This document shows positions 12,701 to 27,700 of a stretch of 64,000 nucleotides of DNA, one piece after another (the first letter of the stretch is position 1; every line of letters starts with the position of its first letter). The translations under genes were made by a program, and so were the position numbers. Below the pieces are notes generated by a model. It was not told the DNA's origin. It was given only the letters and a program-made list of their open reading frames with translations, and searched no databases. Source of the DNA: Nipponacmea schrenckii (Eukaryota; Mollusca; Gastropoda; Lottiidae); contig JAUJPP010000002.1 in NCBI GenBank assembly GCA_030562195.1, positions 1,674,001 to 1,738,000 on the forward strand. The letters are read 5' to 3'.

Positions 12701-15700
12701 AGCCTACTGGCTGTGTAAAACTTTGTTTTATTCTTGACCTAAGACAATATCATATAAACTAAAATCATACTTACATTGAGTTCTTCGGAAATGTCTTCAG
12801 CATCAGAACTAGTTAATTTAGTAGTTGATACTAACTTCTCCAGGTTGTTTAAATATCTTTCTTCATTTTCAATAATATCTATAGTATAAAACATTGAACA
12901 ATTGTGAATTAATATCAACCAAATTTCTTGCCAACCTTTTGTAATCACATTCAATACACTTCAGACTAAAAACACACTTCTCTCTTCACACACCTTTCAC
13001 GCAGTTATCTCTTAACACTAACTCCTCCTACCAAACACCTTATGTGCACACCATGAATGGAATCAATATTTACAACTTACAACTCTTTTTATTAACACAT
13101 TTTCATAGCACTTATCTACACACCCTTGTCTTACAACACAACACACACCTCTAACAAAACTATCTCACCTCTCCAAAAAACACACTTACACCTACACACT
13201 ATCTCTTCAAACACAACTCCCAACTTAATACTCATAACGATACAATTTCACAGCACACTAGCTCACTTATCTAACGACACACTATACTCACAAAACACTT
13301 TTTACAACACACACCTCTAACAGGACACACTTAATCATAACACACACCTTTTAACAACACACATCTCTTACAATACATATTTCTGTTAGTACAACACTTT
13401 AACTAACTAACACAAACCTCTAACAACACAATTCTCATTCAAAACACACATTTCACAACACACAATTTACATTCAAAACACACTTTTTACAACAAACAAT
13501 TTACAATTGATATTAGAGTCAATCTATACCTTCAAATTGGTGCCAAAGTGTTTCTGAAGATTGGTAAATATTGGAGTATCTATCTACTCTTTGATTTACT
13601 TCTGTCCATAATAGATTTAGTTTCATCAAAGATCTAGCTAATTCTTGTAATGTACCAGTTCCAGCTAAACTAAGTTGATCATTTGTGTCCTCATTGATCT
13701 CATTTAAGTCACCCTCTCTTTTCTGTAGTTCATTCTTTAAGTTCTAAAACAAATGATATTGGCATCATTATTCCACATATCTTTAACAAGTGGTTGCCTA
13801 GCATACCTTAAAGTATATTTTCTGTTTTAACACTGAAACTCTAACACTATTTGGACTATTGAAAGATCTCATCAATATAAATGTTCACACCAAATTTCAA
13901 TAAAGACGATGAAAACTGTAGTCTCTATCCCGTTCACAGCAATTGTCAATGGGCAGACGGATGGACAGACATATATGACCACATAATAATGCGGGCGTAT
14001 AAAACACCATTTTTTAAATATCTTATGACTAATGCAGAAAACCAATATTCTTGTCACTTATTTTCTTTAGATGAGGATCTAGTTGTGAACCAATAAGATT
14101 CCAAAACCTATGCAATGTTTCGTGTAACTTTTATTAAATCATGATTTGGGTAGGTGGGAAAAAATTGAGTTATCATACAATGTTTTAATTGTCAATGAAT
14201 AAATTAACATGAATAAGTTAAAGGGATGATATGTCTTAGAATGAACATAAAATTTGAAAATTTGAAAGTTGGTCAATAAGAGCTGCCATAAATAACATAA
14301 ATAAATGACCAGAAAATAAGTCATTATCCATAAAGATGCATTCGATTATTGTAAAACACTTAATAGATTGATTAAGTGTTTTTCAAAATTGATTAATTTT
14401 ATGAGTTTTGAAGGTTTTAAGGGATTCTGTTACTTTATGACATCAGGTAAGTTCCCTAATGAATATACACTCACATTGACCGTTCTTGAGAACTAAAATC
14501 TTATGTTCATGCTAAGAAGCAGTATCCCTTTAATTTTGCGTCATATAAGGACATAGACATACAAAGTCTCAAGTGATCACTCACTATATATAAGGGGCTA
14601 AGACTGACCTTAAATCTGATGTTTTCTGTATTCAAGTCTTGCAATGTTTTAATAGAGTAATCTTTATTAGCTAGTGTTTCCTTCATTTCTTCTAACCATT
14701 CTATTAATCCATCTATATTATCATACATCTTATTACTCTTAATGATCTTTTCTTTTAGTCTTTCATTCTGTTCTTTAGCTAGTTTAATAGTCATCTCCCA
14801 GTTCCTATTGAGTTCACTGACTTGGTTATTCAGTTTCTCTTTGTAAGGAGTTTCCATCTTCTCACCGATTGACTTGCTTATATTATTGACATTAGTTATA
14901 TTCTGTTTCAAGGTAATAATATCTTCTGTGACACCCTAAGAAACAGATATATATCATGATTTCAAATTTCATATTGTAAAGAAAAAAAAAATGGGGTAGG
15001 TAAGGCTTATGAAATTTGAAATCATACCTGGTAAGGTAGCATACACCTACACATTATCAGAAATTTGAAAGAATGTCAAACATTAAAGCTTTTTTACCGA
15101 TTTCCAGAGTGTGTACAGGAAGTATGTTTAATGTAACAACTTCGAAAGAATTAAAGAGGTCAAGCCAATGTGTTTGTAACAGTGGAAGTTATAGCCTACA
15201 TATAACTTTTATTTGTTTTCGTCCATAGACCTGAAGTAAATTGCATAAGCTTTAACAAATGATTGTTTAATTCCACAAAGCTGCATCTATATATTGTGCT
15301 AACAATTGCTAAGGGAGCCACAGTGTCTCAGTGAGTTAGACACTAGCTCGCTAACTTGAAGGTCCAGCGTCTTTCAACTCAAGGTCTAGAAGAACCTTTG
15401 AATTATTCAGACCAGTTTCCCCTTGTCAGTGATGCAGGTCTGAGGGACAGACAGATGGAGATGGACTATAATCCAAGGCCAAGTGTGCAACAGGATGTGC
15501 ACGTAATTCCTCGAGAGTTGGAAATCGCAAAAGGAGGAGGCTAATGCCGTTTTCCTGGCAAAATTTCCCAGTCTTTATTAGCGCAGAAGGTGCAGAAGAG
15601 TAGGACAGCTTACAATTGATGAATGCGACTTAACCCTTTGAACCCTGAGTGTAATTTAGATAGAACGTCATATACCCTGAGCTCCAAGCAATATTTCTTA

Positions 15701-18700
15701 ATTTGTATGACGTTAACGTTGTATGACGTCACTTGACAACAGCCGGTTTACTGGCTTCTAGGGTATATATCATATAAGGATGAGCCGGTATACCGGCTTC
15801 TATAGTTGAAAGGGTTAAAGACAGAATGAAATTAATAAATGCATTTCAAAATCTAATGATTATGGCAAACAGTAAACTGATTATACATACATTGCTTTCA
15901 TGTAATTGTGCCTCTAAAGTTGGTAGATCACCTATCAAAGGATCTTCAGCATGTAAAAAAACATCCATTTCATCCATCCAACATATCAGTCCTTGTATTT
16001 GATTCTGAAGATTAAATTGATATGTTTGAATGTAAAATATCAGCATCTTTTCAAGTCTCGCAAATTTTTTAATTCATCCAAATACGATATCATTTTGAAA
16101 GGGAGTTTTCATGTTGAAACTTTTACCAAAATCCTGTCAGATGTCTGTTGGCTCTGTTTATAGGCTTTCAGGCTCAAATGTCCCGTTTTTATGAGGAATT
16201 GTTGGACAAGTACAGAATCGACAAATATAGACTATATAAATTCTCGATGTAAGGAACAAATTTCCATTGCAGATATAGTTAACATGCATGCTTGGACAGG
16301 AAAGGACAATCCATACACGTATATTAAGAACTATTCTTTGACTTAGTTGGAGTTCAAGTTCTAAACAAAATGATTTACCTGAAAAAGGCGTTGTTGTGCT
16401 AATGATTTTTCTAACTGTGTAAGTCTTTCATTTATAGTAGTGGATATATTTCTCCAATGACTATTAATATTATCTAAATCTTTATTAATTGTTGCAATTT
16501 GTTCTGGAGAATTCTTAATAAGTTCAGTACCAGTTTGTTGTATATAGTTTATACTAGCTTGATGACTTCGAACATCACTTTGATATTCCTAAAATTAACA
16601 ATGTCAGTCATTATCATGATATTCCTCAATACATATGTACATTAACAATGTCTGTCATTAACATGATGTTCCTAACAGCATATGTACATTAACAATGTCA
16701 GTCATTAACATGATGTTCCTAAGAACATATCTGCATTAACAATGTTGTTAATATAAACATAAGAATGTCACAGATTAACAATGTCTGTCATTAACATGAT
16801 ATTCCTAACAACAAATATACATTAACAATGTCAGTCATTAACATGATATTCCTAACAGCATATGTACATTAACAATGTGTAAACATGTCACACATCAATC
16901 TAATGTCGATATGGCCCTTAACAAATTTTCCATCTTTTTTCAATATTCTTCTAAAAATAAAATTGAACCAAAATGGAGTATGGACTTTTGCAAATAAGAA
17001 TCCTTAATGTAAGCATGAAATGTGAACTAACTTTGTATTGAGCAAGTTGTTTTTCTGTTGATTCCACATCAGTTATTTTGACCTTCTCTCCCTTTAAAAT
17101 GTTCTCCATATCACATATCCATTTTAGTAGAGCTTGCATAGCATCAACATAGGACTTGGGTGGTGTCTTCTCCATATATTTCTCTAGAGCATTCAGGTTC
17201 AACCCTAGAACACAAAGTTATAAAAGTTTACAGAACAATAATTAATAGCATGTTTTGTTGATTTAATTAAAGGAATTTTTACATTTAAGTCCTGCGCTTG
17301 TGCTTTCGTAAATTGGTCATTAGTAAACAAATTACAATCTAAACTCAACAAAAACCATATAAACATTTTAAAATATTTTTTAAATATAACCGGTTTATAA
17401 ATTGGTAATGCCTATACATGTGCTTTTGAGGATAAGCACAGCGTTGGCACCCCTTTATATCTAAATATATAAAATCTGATTTTGGTTATGTTTTTATAAA
17501 ATATCACAAGCAAATACATGTAATAAAGGTCTATTTTGGAACATTCACCACCATTACGGAACTAGTTGGCCTGATGAAGATTGTGTTAGCATGTCACATT
17601 TTGTTGCATTAGATAACCTCTTTTCTCTTTTCTATACAGTGATGTGACGAACAATATTTTTATCATCAATACTAAGATCCAATTTGTAAGCAATTAGAAT
17701 AATGGAGGTATAATGATGTGTGTAATTCATGAATAAAGACTAAATTTCATAATTAGTTAATAATGGATTCTTTTATTTATATTTGTAGGGAATTTTAATC
17801 ACAAGACTATCTTGTCCCATTTATTAGTAATATAACATTAATATGACTTACCCATCCTTTCATAAGTCAAATCCCAAGATGCCTTAAATACTCCATAATC
17901 AAGCATCATTTTCGATTCCGTTCCAAAATTATTGGCTTCGTTATGTAGTTTCTCAATCCTGGAGTCATGATTTTTCATTGCTTTCAATTTGACCTGTAGA
18001 AAAACAAATTTTTCTGGTGAAAAAGACTTTCAGATTTTTCATGAGTGGATCTTTTACCAACACTAGGATCTGAGGACATTTCTAAGAAAAGAGTATATTA
18101 TATTCATCAGTAGATACTTCTGCTGCCATAAATAACGTAATAGAATCCTTATATAAGCTGATAAATCCAAGAACTTTATAATTAATACAATGCAATTGAT
18201 TAATGAAAAATGCTTAATAAATTTCTTAAGCTTTTCAATAACTAAGGGCTTTCCAGATTTTACAGGAATTCTGTTACTTTATGACCCCATGTAAGTTCAC
18301 TGAAGAATATATACTCGTATTGACCATTCTTGAGAACTAAAATTTCATGTTCATTTTCAGATGGAGTGTCCCTTTAATAGAAAATCTAAATGTACCTTGC
18401 ACTGGTCTAGAATCTTCTTCACCTCAGTACTGTCACTGGGCAATTGTGAATTATTATCTAGCCACAGTTCATAGCTTGATAAAATCTTCTGTAGGTCATC
18501 TAGTTCGTTGTACCATTTTCTGCTGCTCATATTGGATTCTATATGACTTTTAGTCTGAGTGAGATTAGAAGTCAACTCTTTCCATCTATTTTCTAATTTA
18601 TTCATGGCTGTTGATGTTTCTGATCCTAAATCTAGCATAGTTTTGTCTGTAATAACAAAATACAATATTTGATATCCCAGCTATTCAAACGTATTTTATC

Positions 18701-21700
18701 TACATGAGTGTGTATCACTTTTCAAAATGGAAATCTGACATTGTGTACATCCTTGAGCGTATAACAAATACATCAAAACTTACCCTTTTTCAAATCTGAA
18801 ACTGCAGCTTCACCAATATCTATTGCTTGCTTAATTTCTCCTTTGTGTTCTTCAAAGTCTTTCTCAACATCCTGCAGAAAAAAAAGTAGATTTTACATAG
18901 GCCTATTCTTATATATCAGTTGTAACATATATATAAAATATCCGATACCTAAGTACAATAGGCTTTACAAAATAATACAATGACAATGAGTATGAGTAGC
19001 CAGATATTATCCATTCCTTGTGTTCACAATACATGGCAAGAAATGGAGGAAATTCAGTGTTCAGCAGACACACACACAAACATTGTCGTAAGTGAAATAA
19101 TTCCCAAATTCTCCCAGAGAAATCCAGTAAAGAATAAGGTCAAGAATATGGATGATAATGGAGAATCTTTGTTTTTGTTTTTTGTTACCCTCTATCTTCT
19201 ATTTTTGTATTCTTATAAATGAAGTCACAAAAAAAATATATAGTTATTTACCAGAACTAAAACCATTTTTTCCTCTTCTGTAAATTGCTGTTGGCCTTCA
19301 GTAGAAGTCAGTAATTGTAAAGTGCCTTCAATACGATCAAACCAATCATTCAATTCTCTCATTTTCTTCTCAAAATCAAATATATTGCCAGTTTTCTGTG
19401 CAGATTGTTGTGGTACGTTTACAGATTTAACAAAATCTGTTGAGTCTAAATCTTTAGAAAGTTCCACACCAGAATTAGCAATCTAAAATAGAGTTAAAAA
19501 ATTCCATTAAATGATTATTCAATCAACTGAATTGAGCCCAAAACAGATTTCATATTTTGTATCGTAAATATAGGTTTAGACAGAGTATCAATACACATAC
19601 ACAAATCTAGAAAACCTCTTTACAATCTATTGAGTTTCTCATAATACCAATAACAGCTAGATATACATTGACCGTTTAATTTATTAAATAAAGCAACATA
19701 AGTCTATTCACCTCTTTACTCTGTAGCTCCATTTGTTGTACCAGTTGTTCCCATCTTATCTGCAATATTTCCAACTGACCACTAATTTCTTCCATAACTT
19801 CTTTACTATTCACTTTTTCAACAATGGCTTGACCACAAACATTTAAATTATCAAATCTAGCTACTTGTTCAACCATATCATGTTCTATCAACTAAAATTT
19901 AATATAATATTATAAAATCTAGATTATCATGTTACAAATATAATATCATGTTCTATTACTTCTATAATTTAGAACTATATAATCACATCTAGAATATCAT
20001 GCTCTTTTATCTAAAAATATAAAATCAAATCTAGAATAACATGTTTTATTATCTAGAATATCATGCTATATTATCTAGAATTATACAATCAAATCTAGAA
20101 TAGGCCTATCATGTTTTATTATTTAGAAATACCGGTATACAATCAAATATAGAATATCATGCCTATATTATCTAGAAATATACAATCAAATCTAGACTAT
20201 CATTCTATATTATCTGAATTACCAAATCAAATACATGTTTTATTATCTGAAAAGCATATGACATTTTCAAATATAGAATATCATGCTTTATTATCTACAA
20301 TATCATGATCTATTATCTAGAAAAATGTAATGAAATTTGGATTATCATATTTTATAATCTACAATATTATGCTCTATTATCTAGAACTATACACAGCAAA
20401 TCTAGAATTTCATGCGAAATGAATTATCACGAAATATATAATCAACTACAGAATATCATATTCTATTATCTGAAGAATATCAATCTCTATTATCTAGAAT
20501 ATCAAGCTCTATTATCTAAATTTAGTTCTATCATGCCAAATTATCATCACATATCATTCTAGGCCTAGAATTCAGGTAGCTATAGATAGATAATAAATCT
20601 AGTTAAAACATCACATGAATATCACAAACAGATTGATTTCAATGGAAGCACGCAGAGTGATAATTAAAATATCATTGAAGCATAAACATACCTTGAGTTC
20701 TCTGACCTGATGCTCAACCTGTTCTGGTTTACTTAAATCAGCTTTAGACATAGCCTTCAATACTTGTTCTTTAGATGCTAACCAATTAGAGAACTGTAGT
20801 TGTTCACTATTAAAATGTTGCCATTTCAATAAAACATCCTGTAGTAATATCCATTGTTCTTCGGTCCAATGACATATATGACTCCATCTCTTTCCAAGTA
20901 ATTCTAGCTCTTTCTCCATTTTATCACAAACTACAATATAATATACACTAAAATATCAAGAAGCCTTCTTAGAAAAACAGCAATTTTCCATCGTTTGGAA
21001 AATGCTAATACTATAAGCCTAATTGGTTTAATTTGCTGGAACCATAGAACCATGACAGTGAATTTATGATGCCACATGCCATCTGACATCAGAGGTAGTA
21101 TTGGCTTTTCAAATTTTGAACACATTTCTAGTAAAAGTTACAGGTAAGCTAATGTTGATGCCTATTTCACAATAAGTCGATCAACTTTAGTGGGTACAAA
21201 GGTCAGTAGCATTTCAATTTCCAAATGACATAAACTATGGACTTTTACTTGACCTTCATAAGCTTTTTTGTGTGTCATGCATTTGTGTAGAAACCCTATT
21301 GGAGGTCCATAAAGCTAACCTATTTGACAGCTACATCCTACAAGTAAATGAAGCAATAAGATACCTTCTTGTGAATTCTCATCATCTATAACAACTACCA
21401 TATTCTGTAGACTATCCACAATATCTTGTTCTTTTTCTACAGCATCTTGAATTTTCTATAGATATATCAAAACATTCCATGTACATAATGTTATCCCTTA
21501 TTCTACTTTTTTGCTGATGTTGCTAATGAAGTCAAATATTTCCACTGTTTAGAAACATTGATAAAAAAGAGATTTTTTCGATTCCCATGTTTAGACCCCA
21601 AACTTTGGGTCCCCCATAAAAACCCAACGCAAGACTTATCATTGAGTGAAATCTTACCTTGTGTGTTTCTATTTGGTTTTGTATCGTCTTTAAGTCTGTT

Positions 21701-24700
21701 CCAATTGTATCATGTGTTTTTATATGATTCTCCATCCAGCTTAACCATTTAGAGAGTTCTTCTAACTGTTCATGTTGTAGTGTCATTAACAACTTCTGCA
21801 AGCTATAGGAATATTATTAAATTTTTCAGAAATATTAAAAATTAGTTTATTTTTTGTCCCTTTGGCCAAAAAGGTCTGGGGGTTTAAAGAAAAATATGAT
21901 TTTTAAACCCACTAAAAAAAGTCTAAGATCTTAGTCAGACATAAACTCAAATTTCAAAAATCAACATTTAAACTCATACATTACTGTTTTAAATCCCGAG
22001 AAATTCAAATTTTGTCTTTCAAAAAAGACCCTCTAGTCAGACATGACTGGTAAATACCACTAAATCAAGAGTCTAGAGCCCTAGTCAGACATGACTGGTA
22101 AATACCACTAAATCAAGAGTCTAGAGCTCTAGTCAGACATGACTGGTAAATACAGCTAAATGTGTACCAGTCAATTATTGTATTATATTACTTAGCTGCA
22201 GTTCTACAACCTAAAATTCCTTTTTTACCTAGTTTGTCTTTCCAATGATTTCTGACGTAGTGCTTCCCAGCGTTTATTGAGTAACTCCATTTGAACATGG
22301 ATTTCATCTTTTTCTTCTTCACTCACTCTGGGATCATTGATTAACTCATTGCCCTCTTTTAATACACTACCAATATTATCTTGATGTTCTGTTAGATCTA
22401 GCATAAACTCCTAAAAACATCAATTGATGATATCTTTATGTGCATGTAACAGAATTTTCTTTCTTTATTCTTATAGCATGCAATTTCAAGTTTAAATTTA
22501 ATGGAAAAAGCAGTAGATATAACTGCATCATGATTCATGAAGGGTGGTACAAGTCTTCTGTCATCTGGTCCTTGATATGGAGACCTTACTTTCTCAACTG
22601 AGTAATACATGTAAGTTGATGTGTGACATGAAAGCTACAACTCATAAACTCTATGCTGCGCTATAATTATTATGTATATCAATGTGTATATAAAGCATAT
22701 GAAAATGTAATTATCAAATTCAGCCATAACATACCTCATGTTTATTAAATTGTTGCTTAACTACAGAGACCTGTGTATGGATAGGTTCTTGATTTTCTAT
22801 GGTTTCCTCTGCAGCTAGTAGCCATGCTAATACGTTTTCTAGTCCATCTTGGTACTGTAAGAGATGAACTGAGGCAGTGCTACATCTACTGGACTGAGGT
22901 TCATCGATTGACATTTTCTATAAAAATAAAACAAACATTTACAAAAGGCATAACTGATATTGATTTGTATCAGGTACAAGAAATATTTCTGCAAATTCAA
23001 ACCAATTCATGGTCTCATCACAAGACATAAGCCTACAAAAACACTATCTTATTCAAAAACTAACAGTGTGTCACATGACTAAAATTAAGGCTTAAACCTG
23101 GTTTTAATAGTAAAGCCAGCTTAGTTAGCCTGTCTAAACGTTGCTGGTAAACATTAAACCTGATATGTCATCTCTGTTCGAGTGCATTAGTTATAACATA
23201 TTCCCGCCATTAATATTTCCTGTCAATATGCTATTTTGACCTCTGAACTTTCCAATTACTTTTGAGGTAATGTCAAAGTCAGTTTAACTTTAATGTTCAT
23301 CTGAACGCTCAGTAAAAACACTCAAAGAATGGTTAGATGTCTGAATGCACTATAAGATTTATTTTATCCATTCAACAGTGTATGTTGATTATCACAAATT
23401 TCTCAATCTTAAAATGAATAGTTTATTATCTGCAGTTAAGGTGCCAAATATTTTTAGTTTTTTATATCATTTACTAACGAAAAAATGCATTACATTGATA
23501 AATATAAATAAGTTAGCCAGTCAGTAAATGAAGGGGTTGTCCCAGTCAGAATGAAACCAGTTATTCATGTACTAAAGAAAGGTATACTTGTCCCTAAGAT
23601 AGCCAAAAATTCGAAATTTTTAAACTTGGCATAAATGAATCTTTGTTCAATAAGAATAAAACCGATCAGACTATTCACATACCTAAGAAAGAGTATTTTA
23701 CCTCTTAGAACAGCCAGAAATTTTTAAACTTGACCAAAAATGGTCTTTATTCATCCGTGGACTTACTTAGTGTGAAAATTATACGACAGAACCCGTCCAT
23801 AATTCCATAAAACTAAGTAATAATCTATTAAATTACTAAGTTTAATGGATATATCCCTTTATCAGTGGTATAGTAATTCTATTCTTTTGTCATGGCACCT
23901 GCTAAGTGCAATTAATGAATATAATATACCTCAAAAAGTATTGGCCTAGTTTGAGACATTAAATTTTACATCTATTCTAAGAGGCAATATTCCTTTAAAG
24001 GATGTCCTATCTTTCTACTCCTACTTATTAACTAGTATCTAAAAGGGCAAAGTGTGCTTCATTGTAAAACTACCAAATCTTATTTGGTCAATTTGTCTAA
24101 AAAACCTCAATAAAATTCTAAGACAATTATAATGTTTATTCAAATTGATTTCTCACGAAAATATTATATACAATAAGGAATTAATTGTGGTAAGCCAAGG
24201 TGAATATAAAACAAACCTTAAAGAGATAGTTCACATTGGTTTAAATCTATAAATTGCCTAGATTTTTCTAGAATTTCCTGTTTAAAGATTAAAGGGATAA
24301 TAGATTGTAGAATGAACAAAAAATAATAACAGCTCTTTTCATCAATAAATTTCCTGCTGCCATTAATAACATTAAAAAAAATATCCAAAAATCTAAATAA
24401 TTATCCATTAAGATGCATTTAATTATTGAAAAACGCTTAATAAACTGATTAGGGGTTCTTTAAACATGACTTAGTTTTGTGTGTTTTCCTGATTTTAAGG
24501 GATTATGACACCAGATAAGTTCACTGATGAATATATACTCATATTGACCTTTCTTGAGAATGAGGCAGTATCCCTTTAACTTTTTATCAAAGATACTTCA
24601 ATAAAAAATAATTATAAACATCACTATACAGTAACATACACAATATAAACTATTGAAGCAGTCAAATACTTTCAAACATAAATATACTTCCAACTGTTGA

Positions 24701-27700
24701 AAAGAATTACGAGTGCCAATTGTTTATCAGAAATCAGATGTATCTGATTAAAACAAAAAATCTTAGTTGTGAAATACACCTTATAGCTTACATTAAATTA
24801 AATACCCACTTTTGTAAATGACCTTTAAAAGGGACACAATTAATGTAGTTAAATAATTGTTATATATTGTCTGGTACAATAGTTTATTTTTATGAGGCCT
24901 TGTTTATCACTGAACACAGAGAAATACAGAATCTAAACTTATCATTTCTAAAGTTTCTGAATTATGAAGTATACCTTATAGCTAACATACAAGTAATGAC
25001 CATTTTTGTAAATGACCTTTAAAAGTGTAATCAACTGGACACAATTAATGTAGTTAAATAATTGTTATATATTGTCTGGTACAATACTGTATTTTTATGA
25101 CACCTTGTCTATCAGTGAACATAGAGAAATACAGAATCTTAACTTATCATTTCTAAAGTTTCTGAGATATGAAGTATACCTTAAGCTAACATACAAGTAA
25201 TGACCTTTTTTCCTTTAAAAGTGTGATCAACTGGACACAATTAATGTAGTTAAATAATTGTAATCTGGTACAATACTGTATTTTTATGAGGCCTTGTCTA
25301 TCAGTGAACATAGAGAAATACAGAATCTAAACTTATCATTTCTAAAGTTTCTGAGCTATGAAGTATACCTTAAACTAACATACAAGTAATGACCACTTCT
25401 GTAAATGACCTTTAAAGAGTAATCAACTGGACACAATTAATGTAGTTAAATAATTGTAATATATTGTCTGGTACAATACTGTATTTTCATGACGCTTTGT
25501 TTATCAGTGAACATAGAGAAATACAGAATCCGAACTTATCATTTCTAAAGTTTCTGAGATACGAAGTATACCTTAAGACTAACGTTCATTAACATTCCTT
25601 AGACAACAGAAGATGTAATTTATACAACAATTTAAAACTTGGCCTACTTTCATGAAATAACTTTACCTGCTGGAATCATCGGCCTAGCAGAACACAACTA
25701 GCACTTCAAAATCTATTTATAGAAACTTTAACTAAGAGAACTTTAGACTTCATACACACCTACAGGAATTTAATGCTAAAACATGTTAAAACGACGTCAA
25801 AATGGATCAAATTTGAAAAAATATGAAGCTCACCTTAATTTAGAAATTGTTTATCCCCCAAAAAATTTTGTCCAACAAACATAAATGTAACATCCTTTGG
25901 TTTAAAAGGGAGATGATGAATGAACTGAGATGTCTAGTTAACTACACAGTACAGTACATGGTATATAGGTCAACGTGAGCTGTGAAAACTAGGCTTGGTG
26001 TAAGACAGCACTGTATAGCAGGAAAGATGGAGGCCAGTGTTTACATTTCCATCAGTTTTTAATTAGATGTCTAGAATCCATTCATTAGGGTCTAATTTGT
26101 TTATTAAAGTACATAATTACTCATGACAATGTAATCAAAACATTATGTATACTCAAATATAGCGTAGGTGATATACCAGTATAGAGTGATAACAGGTTAA
26201 GTTAGGCCAATGTCACTGTAAATTAGCCTACAGAGAAAGACACCTGGTCAGTTTATATTGACAAAGTTTTGACTTATTTGCTTTAATTCAAGTATATGTT
26301 TTTACCCTTAATCTGCAAAAATATTTTGGAGAAATGGAAATTTTTTGGTATAGTTTTTTTTAAAGCATTTAGTTCAAAAGCAATAAGATTTAGACAGTTG
26401 CAACAGAAACTTGAGTCAATCTTCAGTGATATTTGCAGGTTACAATATAATATTTATCTAACTTGATGCTTCATATTGTGTCTTCATTATGACTTGAAGT
26501 TCAAGAATATTCATATTGTATAATGATGTCATAATATAACAGATGTTACTATGTACAATTAAATTTCTCATCTTTCTTACAAATAGAACAAACATGTATT
26601 TCTAATTGTTAACATGTAACACGTATGCATGCTTTGTTTAGAAATCATTAATAATAAAAGGAGTCAATTAATATTGATTGTAAAACTATGTTTTGTGAAG
26701 TCTCTTTGTAAAACATGGAAAAGTGCAAAAATTATTTGGCGAAATGGAATTTTACATCCTACTTTTCTGCATGTTATGAAGTGATGCCATTATCTATAAA
26801 ATGGACATCCTCTTCGACAGGTCCTTTATAGGGCAAAATAAATGAGCACTGTACATGCAAATGTATATAGTAGACCATGGATGTTCACAAAATATCTTTC
26901 CTAAACTATTTGTTAATGCAATATTGAATATAAAAAAATGTCGTCCCTTACTTTTCTCTTTGGTAGAACAGGAGGTGGGGAACGTAAACTTGAAGTATTT
27001 TCTTTCTGAGTAATTCCTTCAATAACTAGATTGGTATGAGGTAATACTTGGAAGAAACACATTAAATATGTCATCAGTGATTTTTTATCTGGATTCTCTA
27101 AATCTATAACATAACACATTATATATTTAAATATGTGTTCATTTCAGGGAAAAACATGTATCAACACATCTCTATTTACATGCATTTAAGGATGCATGTA
27201 TTTGTTTGTACATGTGTCATATTGACTTGTACTGAATCCGGTGAATTAAATTTATGACAATGGGCGTTTCAGCATAATTGATTACATTAAAATTTTGAAA
27301 TAATTTAAGGGTTTGTAAAGAGATTTCTGAATATTTCATAAGAGCATCAATTTGCACCATTCCAGTTTTCCAATAAGACAAAGTAGTTACTACAATTCCA
27401 CAAAAACTAAATGTTTGATGACGTCACTAATCACACAATATGCTTGTGCCACATAAGGACCTTCATGATTACTAATGTCATCAAACATTTGGTTTAATCG
27501 GAATTGCAGGAACTACAGAAAAATTTGAATGGTGAATATTTATGCTATCAGTGGCCTGATACACATAAAAATTTTAGAAAACCTCTTTACTTTTATTTTC
27601 ATGTTAAAGCTATGAGCAATTTAATGTGACTAATTATGCAAATTTGCACATGATTGTGTAAGTGCTTTGATAGTAAGTTGCTGAAACTTGACTTTGGTAG

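Larger units (their letters stand above)
22918..26951. other. Largest dystrophin intron in the window (hinge 1 to repeat 1)
   Basis: Four kilobases without a recognised exon. It contains a decayed foldback repeat (about 23080-23340), a TTAA-flanked element (24288-24580), a four-copy tandem array (24765-25600) and AT-rich unique sequence. A minus-strand TATAAATAG (25713-25721) lies 46 nt upstream of a good donor-like CAG|GTAAAG (exon side 25667), a weak candidate for an internal promoter with a tiny leader exon. Confidence 0.6.

Noticed and set aside
13126..13320. 64-residue + strand frame rich in Thr/Ser/His/Asn
   Set aside because: Produced by the G-poor A/C-rich repeat block.
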